A DNA stretch of 64,000 bases from Qingrenia yutianensis (GTDB taxonomy: Bacteria > Bacillota > Clostridia > UMGS1810). The notes under the pieces are model-generated. The model was given only the letters and a program-made list of their open reading frames with translations, was not told the origin of the DNA and ran no database searches. The position numbers were made by a program, and so were the translations under genes. Every line of letters begins with the position of its first letter. Positions within the stretch are counted from its first letter, which is position 1. Of the stretch, positions 43,430 through 51,736 are shown piece by piece. The stretch covers positions 1 through 64,000 of the forward strand of contig NZ_JACRTE010000001.1 of the NCBI RefSeq assembly GCF_014385105.1, written 5' to 3'.

Positions 43430-44566
43430 TTATATTTTCATTATGTTTTCTAACAGTGAAAGATACACCGCGTAAAGGCTCTTTTTCAGTATATCCTCTT
43501 TAAAAACAAGGTTTACCTCGCCGATTTTTTCGCCGTTTGACACTATTTCAACGCTTCCGCCTATTTTTCCTTTTTCAACGGGCGCGTCAAAGTCTTTTTC
43601 CGCGTTGATTTTCGGCAGGACTTCGTTTTTTTCGCTCCGTTTGAAAAGATATGTAAAGTCATTCTCGGCAACAAGCTCGGTTTTGGATTTCATACCTTTT
43701 TTAACGTTTGCCTCCGACATAGGCTTTCCTTTTTCAATCACCTTTTTCACGCCGTATGCGCCGAAACCGTAGTTAAGCATATTCGATGCGTCGGCAAAAC
43801 GTTTTTTTGACGTTTCCGCGCCCATAACGACCGCGATAAGGTGCATACCGTCACGCTTTGCCGTTGCGGAAATGCAGTTTTTCGCAACCGACGTGGAACC
43901 CGTTTTAAGCCCCGTTGCGCCCTTGTAAAAGCGTATCAGTTTGTTTGTGTTGGACAGTGTGAATTTTCCGTCGCGCAGTGAGTCCATCCAAATTGTTGTA
44001 AACTGAAAAACGTCCTCGTGCTTTAAAAGCTCGCGCGACATAAGGGCTATATCATAGGCGCTCATTTGATGACCGTCCGCGTCAAGACCGTTACAGGTGA
44101 TGAAATTCGTTTCGTTCATACCGAGTTCTTTTGCACGCTTATTCATCAGTGCGACAAATTCTTCAACACTTCCCGCAAGGTGCTCCGCCATTGCAACGCA
44201 CGCGTCGTTGCCCGACGCAACTGCCATTCCCTTGAGCATATCGCGCACCGAAAGCGCCTCGCCTTCGTCGAGAAATATGGTCGAACCGCCCATACTTTTT
44301 GCGCGCGCACTTCCGATTACCATATCGTCGTACTTTATTTTGCCTGCGTCGATTGCCTCCATTGTGAGGAGAATTGTCATAATTTTCGTCACGCTCGCGG
44401 GCGGACGCATTTCGTGTGCATTTTTTTCAAAAAGAATTTTTCCTGTGTCCGCTTCCATTAAAATTGCCGACGGCGCGCTTACTTCTAGTGACGTGACCTC
44501 GGCGGCATATGCCGTTGTAAAAATGAGTGTTGCGCACAGTATGCACGACAGTATTCTTTTTGGCAT
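43430..44566 (-). CDS. D-alanyl-D-alanine carboxypeptidase (DacF/PBP5 type)
   Basis: 378 residues: signal peptide (ILSCILCATLIFTTAYAAE), then penicillin-binding motifs SVTK (in PPASVTKIMT), SGND and KTGS (ATGLKTGST). The C-terminal ~100 residues form the PBP5-like beta domain. It trims the last D-Ala of peptidoglycan side chains. The third in-frame ATG (44566) has AAAGGA at the right distance; earlier ATGs at 44584 and 44575 do not. Confidence 0.93.
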   Translation of the reverse strand: MPKRILSCILCATLIFTTAYAAEVTSLEVSAPSAILMEADTGKILFEKNAHEMRPPASVTKIMTILLTMEAIDAGKIKYDDMVIGSARAKSMGGSTIFLDEGEALSVRDMLKGMAVASGNDACVAMAEHLAGSVEEFVALMNKRAKELGMNETNFITCNGLDADGHQMSAYDIALMSRELLKHEDVFQFTTIWMDSLRDGKFTLSNTNKLIRFYKGATGLKTGSTSVAKNCISATAKRDGMHLIAVVMGAETSKKRFADASNMLNYGFGAYGVKKVIEKGKPMSEANVKKGMKSKTELVAENDFTYLFKRSEKNEVLPKINAEKDFDAPVEKGKIGGSVEIVSNGEKIGEVNLVFKEDILKKSLYAVYLSLLENIMKI

Positions 44567-44613
44567 AATATTCATTCCTTTCATTAAATACTATGCCTGC
44601 CTGTTTGCTATTA

Positions 44614-45060
44614 TTATCGTTTTTGTGCAAAAAAATCTTTCAAAAGACGGGAACATTCGTCTGCTGAAAAACCGAAATAAACCTCGGGCGTATGATTGAA
44701 AAGCCCTTTTTCAAAAAGGTTGACTTTTCCGCCTGCCGCACCGCAGAGTTTATCCTCCGCGCCGATATATACACGGTTAAGCTTTACGTTTATAATCGCG
44801 CCGGCGCACATTGCGCACGGTTCGAGCGTGACAAACAAATCACAGCCGATAAGATATTTATTGTTAAGTTTTCTGCACGCGCGCTCTATCGCGAGAATTT
44901 CCGCGTGGTGTGACGCGTTGTTTGAACTTTCCGTTTCGTTGTGCGCGCTTGCGATTATTTCACCGTCTTTCACAATCACCGCGCCGACCGGCACTTCACC
45001 GCGTTCAAAGGCGAGTTTTGCCATATCCAGCGCGCAGGGCATAAAATTTTTGTACTTCAT
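44614..45060 (-). CDS. tadA: tRNA-specific adenosine deaminase
   Basis: 148 residues, cytidine-deaminase fold: catalytic zinc motifs HHAEILAIERA and TLEPCAMCAGAI, plus VYIGAEDKLCGAAGG. It converts A34 to inosine in tRNA-Arg(ACG). Starts 7 bases after the amidohydrolase gene. Confidence 0.96.
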   Translation of the reverse strand: MKYKNFMPCALDMAKLAFERGEVPVGAVIVKDGEIIASAHNETESSNNASHHAEILAIERACRKLNNKYLIGCDLFVTLEPCAMCAGAIINVKLNRVYIGAEDKLCGAAGGKVNLFEKGLFNHTPEVYFGFSADECSRLLKDFFAQKR

Positions 45061-45067
45061 AATTCAC

Positions 45068-45844
45068 CTATTTGCAAAGGAGATTGTATGCGTTTGTATA
45101 AAGAATTTTTTCCTTTGCGCCGTCCGAAAGATTAAGTCTTAATGTATGTTCAACGGTGCCTTTGTGGCGTTCAAGCGGATAGTCGGTGCCGAAAAGGACT
45201 TTATTTATGTCGTGTTTTTTGATAATGCTTTCAATTCTCTCGTCGGAAAGTGCCCTGAATGTGCTGGATGTGTCGATGTAAATATCTTTTCCGATAAGAT
45301 ATTCCTCCGCTTCGTCCCATTGGCTGTAACCGCCAAGATGCGCCGCAATAACCGTAAGATGCGGAAACATATCCACAACCTTTGCAAGCCTTCTCGGGCT
45401 TGAGCAGTCGCTGTTTATGTCGCCCACGTGGAAAAGAACGGGCAGTTTTCCCGAAAGATAATCGTATACGGGAAACATTTTTTCGTCGTCAATGTTAAAT
45501 TTCTGAAAATCGGGGTGGAGCTTTATTCCCTTTAGTCCGAGCGAAATAATTCTTTCAATTTCTTTTTCTTTTTCGGGATAGTCGGGGTGAACCGAACCGA
45601 AGCCGATTATCTTTTCGCCGATAAGCGACGAGGTGAAATTGTTAACGTCCTCAACCTGATGCGGTTTTGTTGCGGTGGAATGAATGACAAGTTTTTCAAT
45701 TCCCGCCTCGTCTGCGCTTGCCTTAAGGTCGTCAAATCTGCCGTTGCCGTGCATTGTGTAGGAATAATAAGTTCTTAAGTTGTCAACCGCCTTTTGTGCA
45801 ACCGCGTCGGGGAAAACGTGTGCGTGAACATCTATAACTTTCAT
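45068..45844 (-). CDS. Amidohydrolase-2 family TIM-barrel hydrolase
   Basis: 258 residues. Metal-site residues VIDVHAHVFP, GIKLHPDFQ, AAHLGGYSQW and FGTDYPLERH in order, which is the amidohydrolase_2 (decarboxylase/hydrolase) pattern. Substrate not predictable. The ATG at 45844 has GGAGAG upstream; the longer frame from 45910 has no support. First gene of the tadA-dacF-ispG group. Confidence 0.88.
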   Translation of the reverse strand: MKVIDVHAHVFPDAVAQKAVDNLRTYYSYTMHGNGRFDDLKASADEAGIEKLVIHSTATKPHQVEDVNNFTSSLIGEKIIGFGSVHPDYPEKEKEIERIISLGLKGIKLHPDFQKFNIDDEKMFPVYDYLSGKLPVLFHVGDINSDCSSPRRLAKVVDMFPHLTVIAAHLGGYSQWDEAEEYLIGKDIYIDTSSTFRALSDERIESIIKKHDINKVLFGTDYPLERHKGTVEHTLRLNLSDGAKEKILYTNAYNLLCK

Positions 45845-46079
45845 ATATTTCGCTCTCCTTTTATGTGATGTATTATAAAGTATTTTATCACACATATATA
45901 CGCTTTGCAATAATTTTGTAAAAAAATGTCAAAAACCGCCTTTTGAAAAGGTGTTTTTTCAATACGTTTTGTGCGTATTTTACAATGCGGTGTTTTCAGC
46001 TGTGTTAAAAATAATTAAATTTAGAAAAATAAACTATATTTTAAAGAAAAATTACACTAAAATTTAAGGGTTATGTCGG

Positions 46080-46108
46080 TTGACTAACATATAAAATTGT
46101 GTTAAAAT
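46080..46108 (+). promoter_or_regulatory. Promoter of the degenerate GGDEF-EAL gene
   Basis: TTGACT, 17 bases, TAAAAT. The rest of 45845-46167 is A/T-rich; no other element was recognised there. Confidence 0.6.
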
Positions 46109-46167
46109 AGGTTTTAAACATTTATAATGAAAATATAATAAAAATTTTTTGAAAGAAGGTGTGTTTT

Positions 46168-47487
46168 TTGGAAACTGCGATTATATTGCTGGGCGGACTT
46201 GTAGCCGTCGCGGCGGCGGTTGTGTTTTTCGGCGTATTTGAAAAAGAAAAACGAAACGAGTTTAATATGACAGAAATATCAAGCATTTCGCGTGCTGAAA
46301 GCGTTTTTGACCGTCTTGTGTCAAAGGACGGCGCGTGCACTGCAATATACATTGGAATGTTTTATCAATCACTCTATATAAATGCCGACAGCGGAAAATT
46401 TATAAAAACGCGTCTTTCGGCAGAGAAAAAAATAAAGGAATTTTGCGGAATTTTCGGCGGTGCGTCCGCAAGAGTCGACGGTAATAATTATATTATCGTA
46501 TCGGGTGCGCAGAGAGATGACACGGCTGTGTTTTGCGAAAAATTTTCCGAATTTGCAAAAAACGGCAGCAACGCCGCCGACATAAGCATCGGTGCGTACA
46601 TTGCAAAAGACGAAATTTGCGATTTTCAGACTGCGGCGGGATATGCGAAAAAAGCTGCGCGGTTTGCGAAAAATTCAGGCGCCGGTTATAAAATCTGCGA
46701 GGGCAGGGAGCTTGACGAGGTTATTGACAACGAAAATATCGAAAAAAATATTGAGGCGTTTATAGATAACGACAGTTTTTATCAGGTTTTTCAGCCGTAT
46801 TACGACGCAAAAGCCGATAAAATTTTGGGCTGTGAGGTTTTGAGCAGACTCGATTTGGACAGAACCGACGGAATTTTGCCATGCGAATTTTTACAGGTTA
46901 TAAAAAAAGACAAAAACCTTTGTGTTAAGTTCGATTTATATACATTTAAAAGGTGCTGCGAATGGCTTGTGAAAAATGCGGACAGGAATTTGAGCGTAGC
47001 GTGCAATTTTTCACGTCAGACATTATTGTCCGAAAATTCCGCGTCGGATATTATAGCCATTGCTCAAAGAACGGGAGCTGATTTTAAGAGAATTATTATT
47101 GAAATTGAGGACGGGCACAGCAACGGCGGATTTGAAATTCTTTGCGGAAACGTTTTACTGCTCAAAAAGTCGGGATTTAAAATATGTCTTGACGGTTTCG
47201 GCAGAGGAAATACGGCTCTCGGCGAACTTTCGGAGCTTTTGCCCGATATTATAGGCATTGACAAAAGTGTGCTCCGCGGTGTGAAAAACAGTCGCGGAGA
47301 GGCAGTTTTCAGCGGTGCTGTGCGCCTTGCAAAAGAGATGAATGCGCTTGTTTTGGCCGAATGTATTGAAAATGAAATTCAGGCTGAAACAGCTAAAAAG
47401 GCGGGGTGCGACATTTTACAGGGATATTATTTCTGCAAGCCCGTGAACACGGATGAATTGGATAAATTGCTGAAAAATCAAATATAG
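46168..47487 (+). CDS. Degenerate GGDEF plus EAL-domain protein
   Basis: About 439 residues: one N-terminal membrane helix, a GGDEF-shaped region (~45-185) that keeps the late SIGAY-type strand and YAKKAARFAKNSG but replaces the active site with RVDGNNY, then an EAL domain. The EAL domain keeps the first-motif Glu (CEVLSR), Asn (ACNFSR), Glu (IIEIED), Lys (GIDKSV), Glu (LAECIEN) and Gln (LQGYYF), but the DDFG metal motif reads DGFG, losing one metal ligand. It may be a weak phosphodiesterase or a c-di-GMP binding receptor. TTG start with AAGAAGG upstream. It directly precedes the c-di-GMP riboswitch. Confidence 0.85.
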   Translation: METAIILLGGLVAVAAAVVFFGVFEKEKRNEFNMTEISSISRAESVFDRLVSKDGACTAIYIGMFYQSLYINADSGKFIKTRLSAEKKIKEFCGIFGGASARVDGNNYIIVSGAQRDDTAVFCEKFSEFAKNGSNAADISIGAYIAKDEICDFQTAAGYAKKAARFAKNSGAGYKICEGRELDEVIDNENIEKNIEAFIDNDSFYQVFQPYYDAKADKILGCEVLSRLDLDRTDGILPCEFLQVIKKDKNLCVKFDLYTFKRCCEWLVKNADRNLSVACNFSRQTLLSENSASDIIAIAQRTGADFKRIIIEIEDGHSNGGFEILCGNVLLLKKSGFKICLDGFGRGNTALGELSELLPDIIGIDKSVLRGVKNSRGEAVFSGAVRLAKEMNALVLAECIENEIQAETAKKAGCDILQGYYFCKPVNTDELDKLLKNQI

Positions 47488-47530
47488 TATAATGTGATTT
47501 TTGTGTTATATGACAAATTTCAAAAAAGTG

Positions 47531-47559
47531 TTGACAATTCGAGTTTAATATGCTATCAT
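47531..47559 (+). promoter_or_regulatory. Promoter of the riboswitch-controlled surface-protein operon
   Basis: TTGACA, 17 bases, TATCAT with extended TGC. Confidence 0.75.
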
Positions 47560-47567
47560 GATGCTAA

Positions 47568-47643
47568 TAATAGAAAACTGTGACGCAATACACGTATATG
47601 GGCGCTTGTGTATTGCCGAGTGAGTAGCGCAACCGGTCTGTTA
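47568..47643 (+). ncRNA. c-di-GMP-II type riboswitch aptamer
   Basis: The core GGGCGCTTG (47600-47608) ... AGTAGCGCAACCGG (47623-47636) matches the c-di-GMP-II signature GGGCxCUUG...AGUAGxGCAACCG, with GCGC/GCGC pairing in place of GCAC/GUGC. Upstream GAAAA and TGTGACGCAAT also fit. The closing stem P1 pairs TAATAG (47568-47573) with CTGTTA (47638-47643). The hairpin usually found between the two core halves is weak here. The P1 3' strand is also the 5' strand of the terminator that follows, so ligand binding would block termination (an ON switch, as known for this class in Clostridioides difficile). Confidence 0.82.
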
Positions 47644-47681
47644 AACCTAAGTATGGTTTTGGGTTTTAACGGGCTTTTTTT
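47636..47681 (+). terminator. Riboswitch expression-platform terminator
   Basis: GTCTGTTAAACC pairs with GGTTTTAACGGGC, then seven T. It shares CTGTTA with aptamer stem P1, so the two structures exclude each other. Confidence 0.85.
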
Positions 47682-47718
47682 ATTGCCTTTTTCCATCAAT
47701 TACAAACGGAGGGATAGA

Positions 47719-49038
47719 ATGAACGCGAAAATTGCTGTGCGGATTATCGCCGCCGCCGCTGCGGTAGTGCTCCCGATTTCGTGCTTTGCGGCAGAGATGA
47801 GCTGGAAATACGACGAAGCAAATGCGACAGTTTCCGTGAGCGGTTACGGAATGGTTAACGACGCGACAAATTTTACATCATACATTAAAACTGCAAAGAG
47901 GATTGAGTTTGAAAAAGGCGTTACGAAGATTGAGAAAAACGTTTTCACAAACTGCGGTATAGTTGAAACTGTGGTTCTGCCCGACGGCTTTACGTCGCTC
48001 GGAAACAGTTCTTTCAGTTTCAGCAAACACCTTAAAACGGTTAATTTTCCCGAAACTCTTGAATACATAGGCGATGAGGCGTTTATGGACTGTCCGTCGC
48101 TTGAAATCGGTAAAATTCCGAAAAATGTGTCGTATATCGGCGCAAACGCTTTTACAGAATGTGATTTAATTAAAAACTTTGAAATTGATGAAGAAAATCC
48201 GAATTACACAGCGGTTGACGGTGTGATATTTACAAAAGACAAAACCGAGCTTGTTATGTATCCTGCCGGAAGAAATGACGAAAGTTACCAAATCCCTGAC
48301 GGCACTGTGAAAATTTCGCCCAAGGCCTTTTCATATAATTCAAGCCTTGTGAGCGTACGAGTTCCCGATACGGTGTCAGAAATTGGAAATTACGCGTTCT
48401 ATTTCTGCGAAAATCTTCAGGACGTAAGCTTTGGAAGCGGACTTAAAACAATCGGAAACTATGCTTTTTACGGTTCCGGCATAAGAAGTGCAATTTTGCC
48501 GTTCGGCATTGAAACACTCGGCGCGGACGCGTTTAAGAACTGCGAGTTTTTGACTGTTGTTGATATTCCCGGCACGGTTTCGCAAATCGGTGACAGCATT
48601 TTTTACGGCACCGATGACACCTTAAAAATAAAAGGTTACGGAGTTTCGGCATTAAACTGCGCAAATGATGCGGAAAAGGCATTTGAGGAAACTGTGAGAA
48701 TTATTGTAAACGGCAGGGAGCTTAACCCCGACAAATCGGCTTACGTTGAAAACGGCTGTACGATGATACCTATGCGGTGCATTTTTGAGGCGCTGGGAGC
48801 GTCGGTTGAGTGGAATGACGAAACACAGACCGCAGCGGCAAAAAGAGGCGGAATTGAATGTTCGTTTGCAATCGGCGGAGATGTTCTTTATAAAAACGGC
48901 AAAGAAATCAAGCTTTCGGCACCTGCGGTTCTGTCGGACGGCAGAACTCTTGTCCACGTAAGAGCCATAGCCGAGGCGTTCGGCGAAAAGGTGGACTGGG
49001 ACGGCGAAAGAGGACTGGTAACCGTTACGGCAAATTGA
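47719..49038 (+). CDS. Secreted BspA-like leucine-rich-repeat protein with copper-amine-oxidase-like domain
   Basis: 439 residues: signal peptide (AVRIIAAAAAVVLPISCFAAE), then about nine LRR_5/BspA repeats with phrases such as 'FTNCGIVETVVLPDGF', 'IGDEAFMDCPSL', 'IGNYAFYGSGI', then a C-terminal domain (MIPMRCIFEALGASVEWND, VHVRAIAEAFGEKVDWDG) of the Cu_amine_oxidN1 type common on Clostridia surface proteins. No LPXTG or SLH anchor is seen. A cell-surface or matrix role is likely; it is under the c-di-GMP riboswitch. ATG 47719 has GGAGGG upstream; the earlier frame runs into the riboswitch. Confidence 0.88.
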   Translation: MNAKIAVRIIAAAAAVVLPISCFAAEMSWKYDEANATVSVSGYGMVNDATNFTSYIKTAKRIEFEKGVTKIEKNVFTNCGIVETVVLPDGFTSLGNSSFSFSKHLKTVNFPETLEYIGDEAFMDCPSLEIGKIPKNVSYIGANAFTECDLIKNFEIDEENPNYTAVDGVIFTKDKTELVMYPAGRNDESYQIPDGTVKISPKAFSYNSSLVSVRVPDTVSEIGNYAFYFCENLQDVSFGSGLKTIGNYAFYGSGIRSAILPFGIETLGADAFKNCEFLTVVDIPGTVSQIGDSIFYGTDDTLKIKGYGVSALNCANDAEKAFEETVRIIVNGRELNPDKSAYVENGCTMIPMRCIFEALGASVEWNDETQTAAAKRGGIECSFAIGGDVLYKNGKEIKLSAPAVLSDGRTLVHVRAIAEAFGEKVDWDGERGLVTVTAN

Positions 49039-49106
49039 AAATACCGCTTTTAAAGCGTTCGGAATAAATTTTTAAATATTTTAAAAGACATATGGAGGTT
49101 ATCGGA

Positions 49107-50168
49107 ATGAGAAAATTTATAAGAATTTTATGCACGGTTTTAACTGTTGTTATTGCTTTTTCAAGTGTATCCGCACTTGCTGCGCAGGGCTACGTCGGGG
49201 AAGATTATGTAAAAGGAAACAGCAAGGGAAACAATTCGGCAACTGTTTCTTTCTATATACAGATTAACGGCGAACAGCTTGACACAAACGGCAATATTTC
49301 GGGACGCAACTCGAAATTCTATACCGGCGTGATTGACAAAAGCGGACTTAAAAACAGTCTTTCCGCAAACTATTCAATCGCAATCGGCAACGGCATTACA
49401 GAGGCTGACGTGCTTTCCAATGTATCGTCCGTTCCCCAGGATAAAAAGGTTTTTGACAAGGTTGCAAAGCAGTATAAAGAAAAAGACGCATATCTTAAAT
49501 CAAGCAACGGCAAGGTTATTCCATGGTCAAGACTTACTGATGTATATTACAAGGTGCAGTGGTATGTTTTGAAAAATGAGGACGATGGCTGGCACGTTGA
49601 CGGCGTTATAATAGAGCGCGAAACAGACAAAGAAATTTCAGTTGTTGTTCCCGAAGATAAAGCCGAGAGGGCAACCTGTGTTGAATACGATGTTAAAAAG
49701 GGTTTGTTCACCCCCGGCACAATGGGAGTTAAGGCAAACAGACCGCACTCGGTTTGGGAGGGTGACAACGACAAGCTTGTTATGGACGGTTTCCACGACG
49801 TATGGTACACCGTGCTTGACGAAAGCACTTTCAAAGAAAACTCGTGCGTTGTTCCGCAAAAGCTTATGGACGCGGCAACCGCGGTTGCAAAGCTTGCCGG
49901 TGCAAGACTTTCCGAGCTTGATATTCAACTTCAGAAACAGTTCGGAAGAATTGATTCGCAGGCATACAAGCAGGAATACATTTCGAGAAACGGAAAGAAA
50001 ACACTTTACGTTACTCCCTACATCACCGAAAGACTTGCCTCAAAATATGATGTAAGCAAAGACGATTACATTTGGCTTGCAGAGGGAGATTCGCAGGGAA
50101 ATATCGTGAAAGTGTATGTTATGGACAGAAATTCGGCGAATATAGACAATATGTTTGACGGTGAATAA
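49107..50168 (+). CDS. Secreted protein of unknown function
   Basis: 353 residues. A clear signal peptide (ILCTVLTVVIAFSSVSALAA) is followed by a hydrophilic, Asn/Lys/Asp-rich body with 'VSFYIQINGEQLDTNGNISGRNSKFYTG' and 'YYKVQWYVLKNEDDGWHVDGVI'. No family was recognised and it lacks a wall-anchor motif. It starts 68 bases after the LRR protein gene with no terminator between, so it should share the c-di-GMP-controlled transcript. GGAGG 8 bases before the ATG. The upstream position to the exopolysaccharide operon suggests a matrix or surface protein, by inference only. Confidence 0.75.
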   Translation: MRKFIRILCTVLTVVIAFSSVSALAAQGYVGEDYVKGNSKGNNSATVSFYIQINGEQLDTNGNISGRNSKFYTGVIDKSGLKNSLSANYSIAIGNGITEADVLSNVSSVPQDKKVFDKVAKQYKEKDAYLKSSNGKVIPWSRLTDVYYKVQWYVLKNEDDGWHVDGVIIERETDKEISVVVPEDKAERATCVEYDVKKGLFTPGTMGVKANRPHSVWEGDNDKLVMDGFHDVWYTVLDESTFKENSCVVPQKLMDAATAVAKLAGARLSELDIQLQKQFGRIDSQAYKQEYISRNGKKTLYVTPYITERLASKYDVSKDDYIWLAEGDSQGNIVKVYVMDRNSANIDNMFDGE

Positions 50169-50174
50169 AAGCGG

Positions 50175-50277
50175 CTGTGACAGACCGGGGTGCCTGAAAA
50201 GCCTTTCGGCGCCCGTCACGGTTGTAAATCGGCCGGCGCGAGTGTTGCGGACAAAATCCGCGGTGCTCGCTTTTTGT
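50175..50277 (+). promoter_or_regulatory. Structured leader and terminator ahead of the exopolysaccharide operon
   Basis: A long hairpin comes first: CTGTGAC/GTCACGG, a 6-base bulge (AGACCG), GGGTGCC/GGCGCCC, then GAAA/TTTC closing on AGCC (50175-50221). An intrinsic terminator follows at 50238-50275 (GCGAG...CTCGC with GCGGA/TCCGC, then five T). The first gene starts at 50351. No promoter was found between the previous stop and this element, so it may attenuate read-through. It did not match a riboswitch class that could be recalled. Confidence 0.65.
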
Positions 50278-50350
50278 CGTATAAATCGGAGTATGAAATT
50301 TTCGTGAGGTTTTGCACGGATTTTGAATAACGGCAGGGAGGTCAGGCAAT

Positions 50351-51733
50351 ATGGAAAATATAAGAATGCGCAGAATGGGAATATGGAGTGAAATTATAAG
50401 CGATATTGCGGCAGTATCCGCAGGATTTTTTTTGTCAATGAAAATTTTTAATTACAGCGCGCGCCAAACCGCGCCGTTTTATGTTTTGTTCTTGTGCATA
50501 ACTGCGTTTTTTCTTGCGCTTTTGGACGCATATGACGATTTATCTTCTTATCTTACGCAGAAAAAACGTCTGCCCGTAACCCTTGCGGTTGCGTTTGCAA
50601 TGTCTATGGTTTCGGCACTTTTGGTAATTCTTATCGTGCCGAGTTTAAAACTTTACAGTCCGCTTTTTTACACTGCGGTTTTTGTGTTTTGTTATGCACT
50701 TTTGTTTATCGGCAGAATGATAATTCTCAAAGTGCTCATAAAATTCAGAAAATCCCAGTCACTGCTTATTTTGTATTACCCGAACTGTCCCGAAAAATTT
50801 TTAAATAAGCTTAAAATAAAATCGGCGGACTATGGCAGTGTCAAGCTTTGCGCACTTACGGAGGACAAGCTTGAGGACAGCGCGGTAAAAGCCGTTGACG
50901 AAAGCAGTCAGATTTTAATTTTGGAAAATATTCCCGTTGATATTCGGGATAAATATATACTTTACGCACTCGGAAAAGGCAAGGGTATTCAGGTTATACC
51001 CACGGTTGAAAATCTGTCGTTTCTCGGCGGAAGAATAAGGCATATAGGCGACACGCCCGTAATCAGCCTTAAAAACGCACGCCTTTTGCCCGAGGAAAAA
51101 TTTATAAAGCGCGCGTTTGATTTTATCGCGTCGCTTATCGGAATAATAATTACGTCGCCGATTTTTGTGATTTTCGGTATTCTTATAAAGCTCGACTCAA
51201 AAGGCCCCGTTTTTTATAAACAGGAGCGGTACACCATAAATAAGCAGAAATTTGACATTTACAAATTCAGAACAATGGTCGATAACGCTGAAAGTATGGG
51301 TGCGCGTCTTGCAACCGAAAACGACGACCGAATAACAAGGACGGGAAAAGTCTTGCGTGCGTGCCGTCTTGACGAACTGCCGCAGCTTTTTAACATTTTA
51401 AAAGGCGAGATGTCGTTTGTCGGACCGCGTCCCGAAAGACCTGTTTATGCCGATGAATACAGTGTTCTGGTGAAAAACTACGACGTCCGTTATATCGTTA
51501 AGGCAGGGCTTACGGGCTATGCGCAGATTTACGGTCAGTACAACACAAAGGTGTCGGACAAGGTGCTTTTTGACAGTATTTATATAAACAACTTTTCGCT
51601 CTGGCTCGACCTAAAGCTTATTGTGCAGACAGCTATGATTATGTTTATAAAAGAGTCAACCGAGGGGGTTGACGAGGAGCTTTCGTTTGTTCCGCAGAAA
51701 AAAGAGGTTCAAAAAGAGACGTCGGGGAGGTAG
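50351..51733 (+). CDS. Polyprenyl-phosphate sugar-1-phosphate transferase (EPS priming enzyme)
   Basis: 460 residues: four or five N-terminal membrane helices, a cytoplasmic linker domain, and the C-terminal PglC/WcaJ-type catalytic region: KRAFDFIASLIGIIITSPIF, YKQERYTINKQKFDIYKFRTM, and LRACRLDELPQLFNILKGEMSFVGPRPERP. It loads the first sugar phosphate onto undecaprenyl phosphate, starting each repeat unit. First gene of a continuous plus-strand operon that reaches the window end. Confidence 0.94.
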   Translation: MENIRMRRMGIWSEIISDIAAVSAGFFLSMKIFNYSARQTAPFYVLFLCITAFFLALLDAYDDLSSYLTQKKRLPVTLAVAFAMSMVSALLVILIVPSLKLYSPLFYTAVFVFCYALLFIGRMIILKVLIKFRKSQSLLILYYPNCPEKFLNKLKIKSADYGSVKLCALTEDKLEDSAVKAVDESSQILILENIPVDIRDKYILYALGKGKGIQVIPTVENLSFLGGRIRHIGDTPVISLKNARLLPEEKFIKRAFDFIASLIGIIITSPIFVIFGILIKLDSKGPVFYKQERYTINKQKFDIYKFRTMVDNAESMGARLATENDDRITRTGKVLRACRLDELPQLFNILKGEMSFVGPRPERPVYADEYSVLVKNYDVRYIVKAGLTGYAQIYGQYNTKVSDKVLFDSIYINNFSLWLDLKLIVQTAMIMFIKESTEGVDEELSFVPQKKEVQKETSGR

Positions 51734-51736
51734 AAT

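Noticed and set aside
50161..50280. A c-di-GMP-I (GEMM) riboswitch before the EPS operon.
   Set aside because: The GEMM core sequences (GCAAA and GACGCAAAGCC type) are absent.
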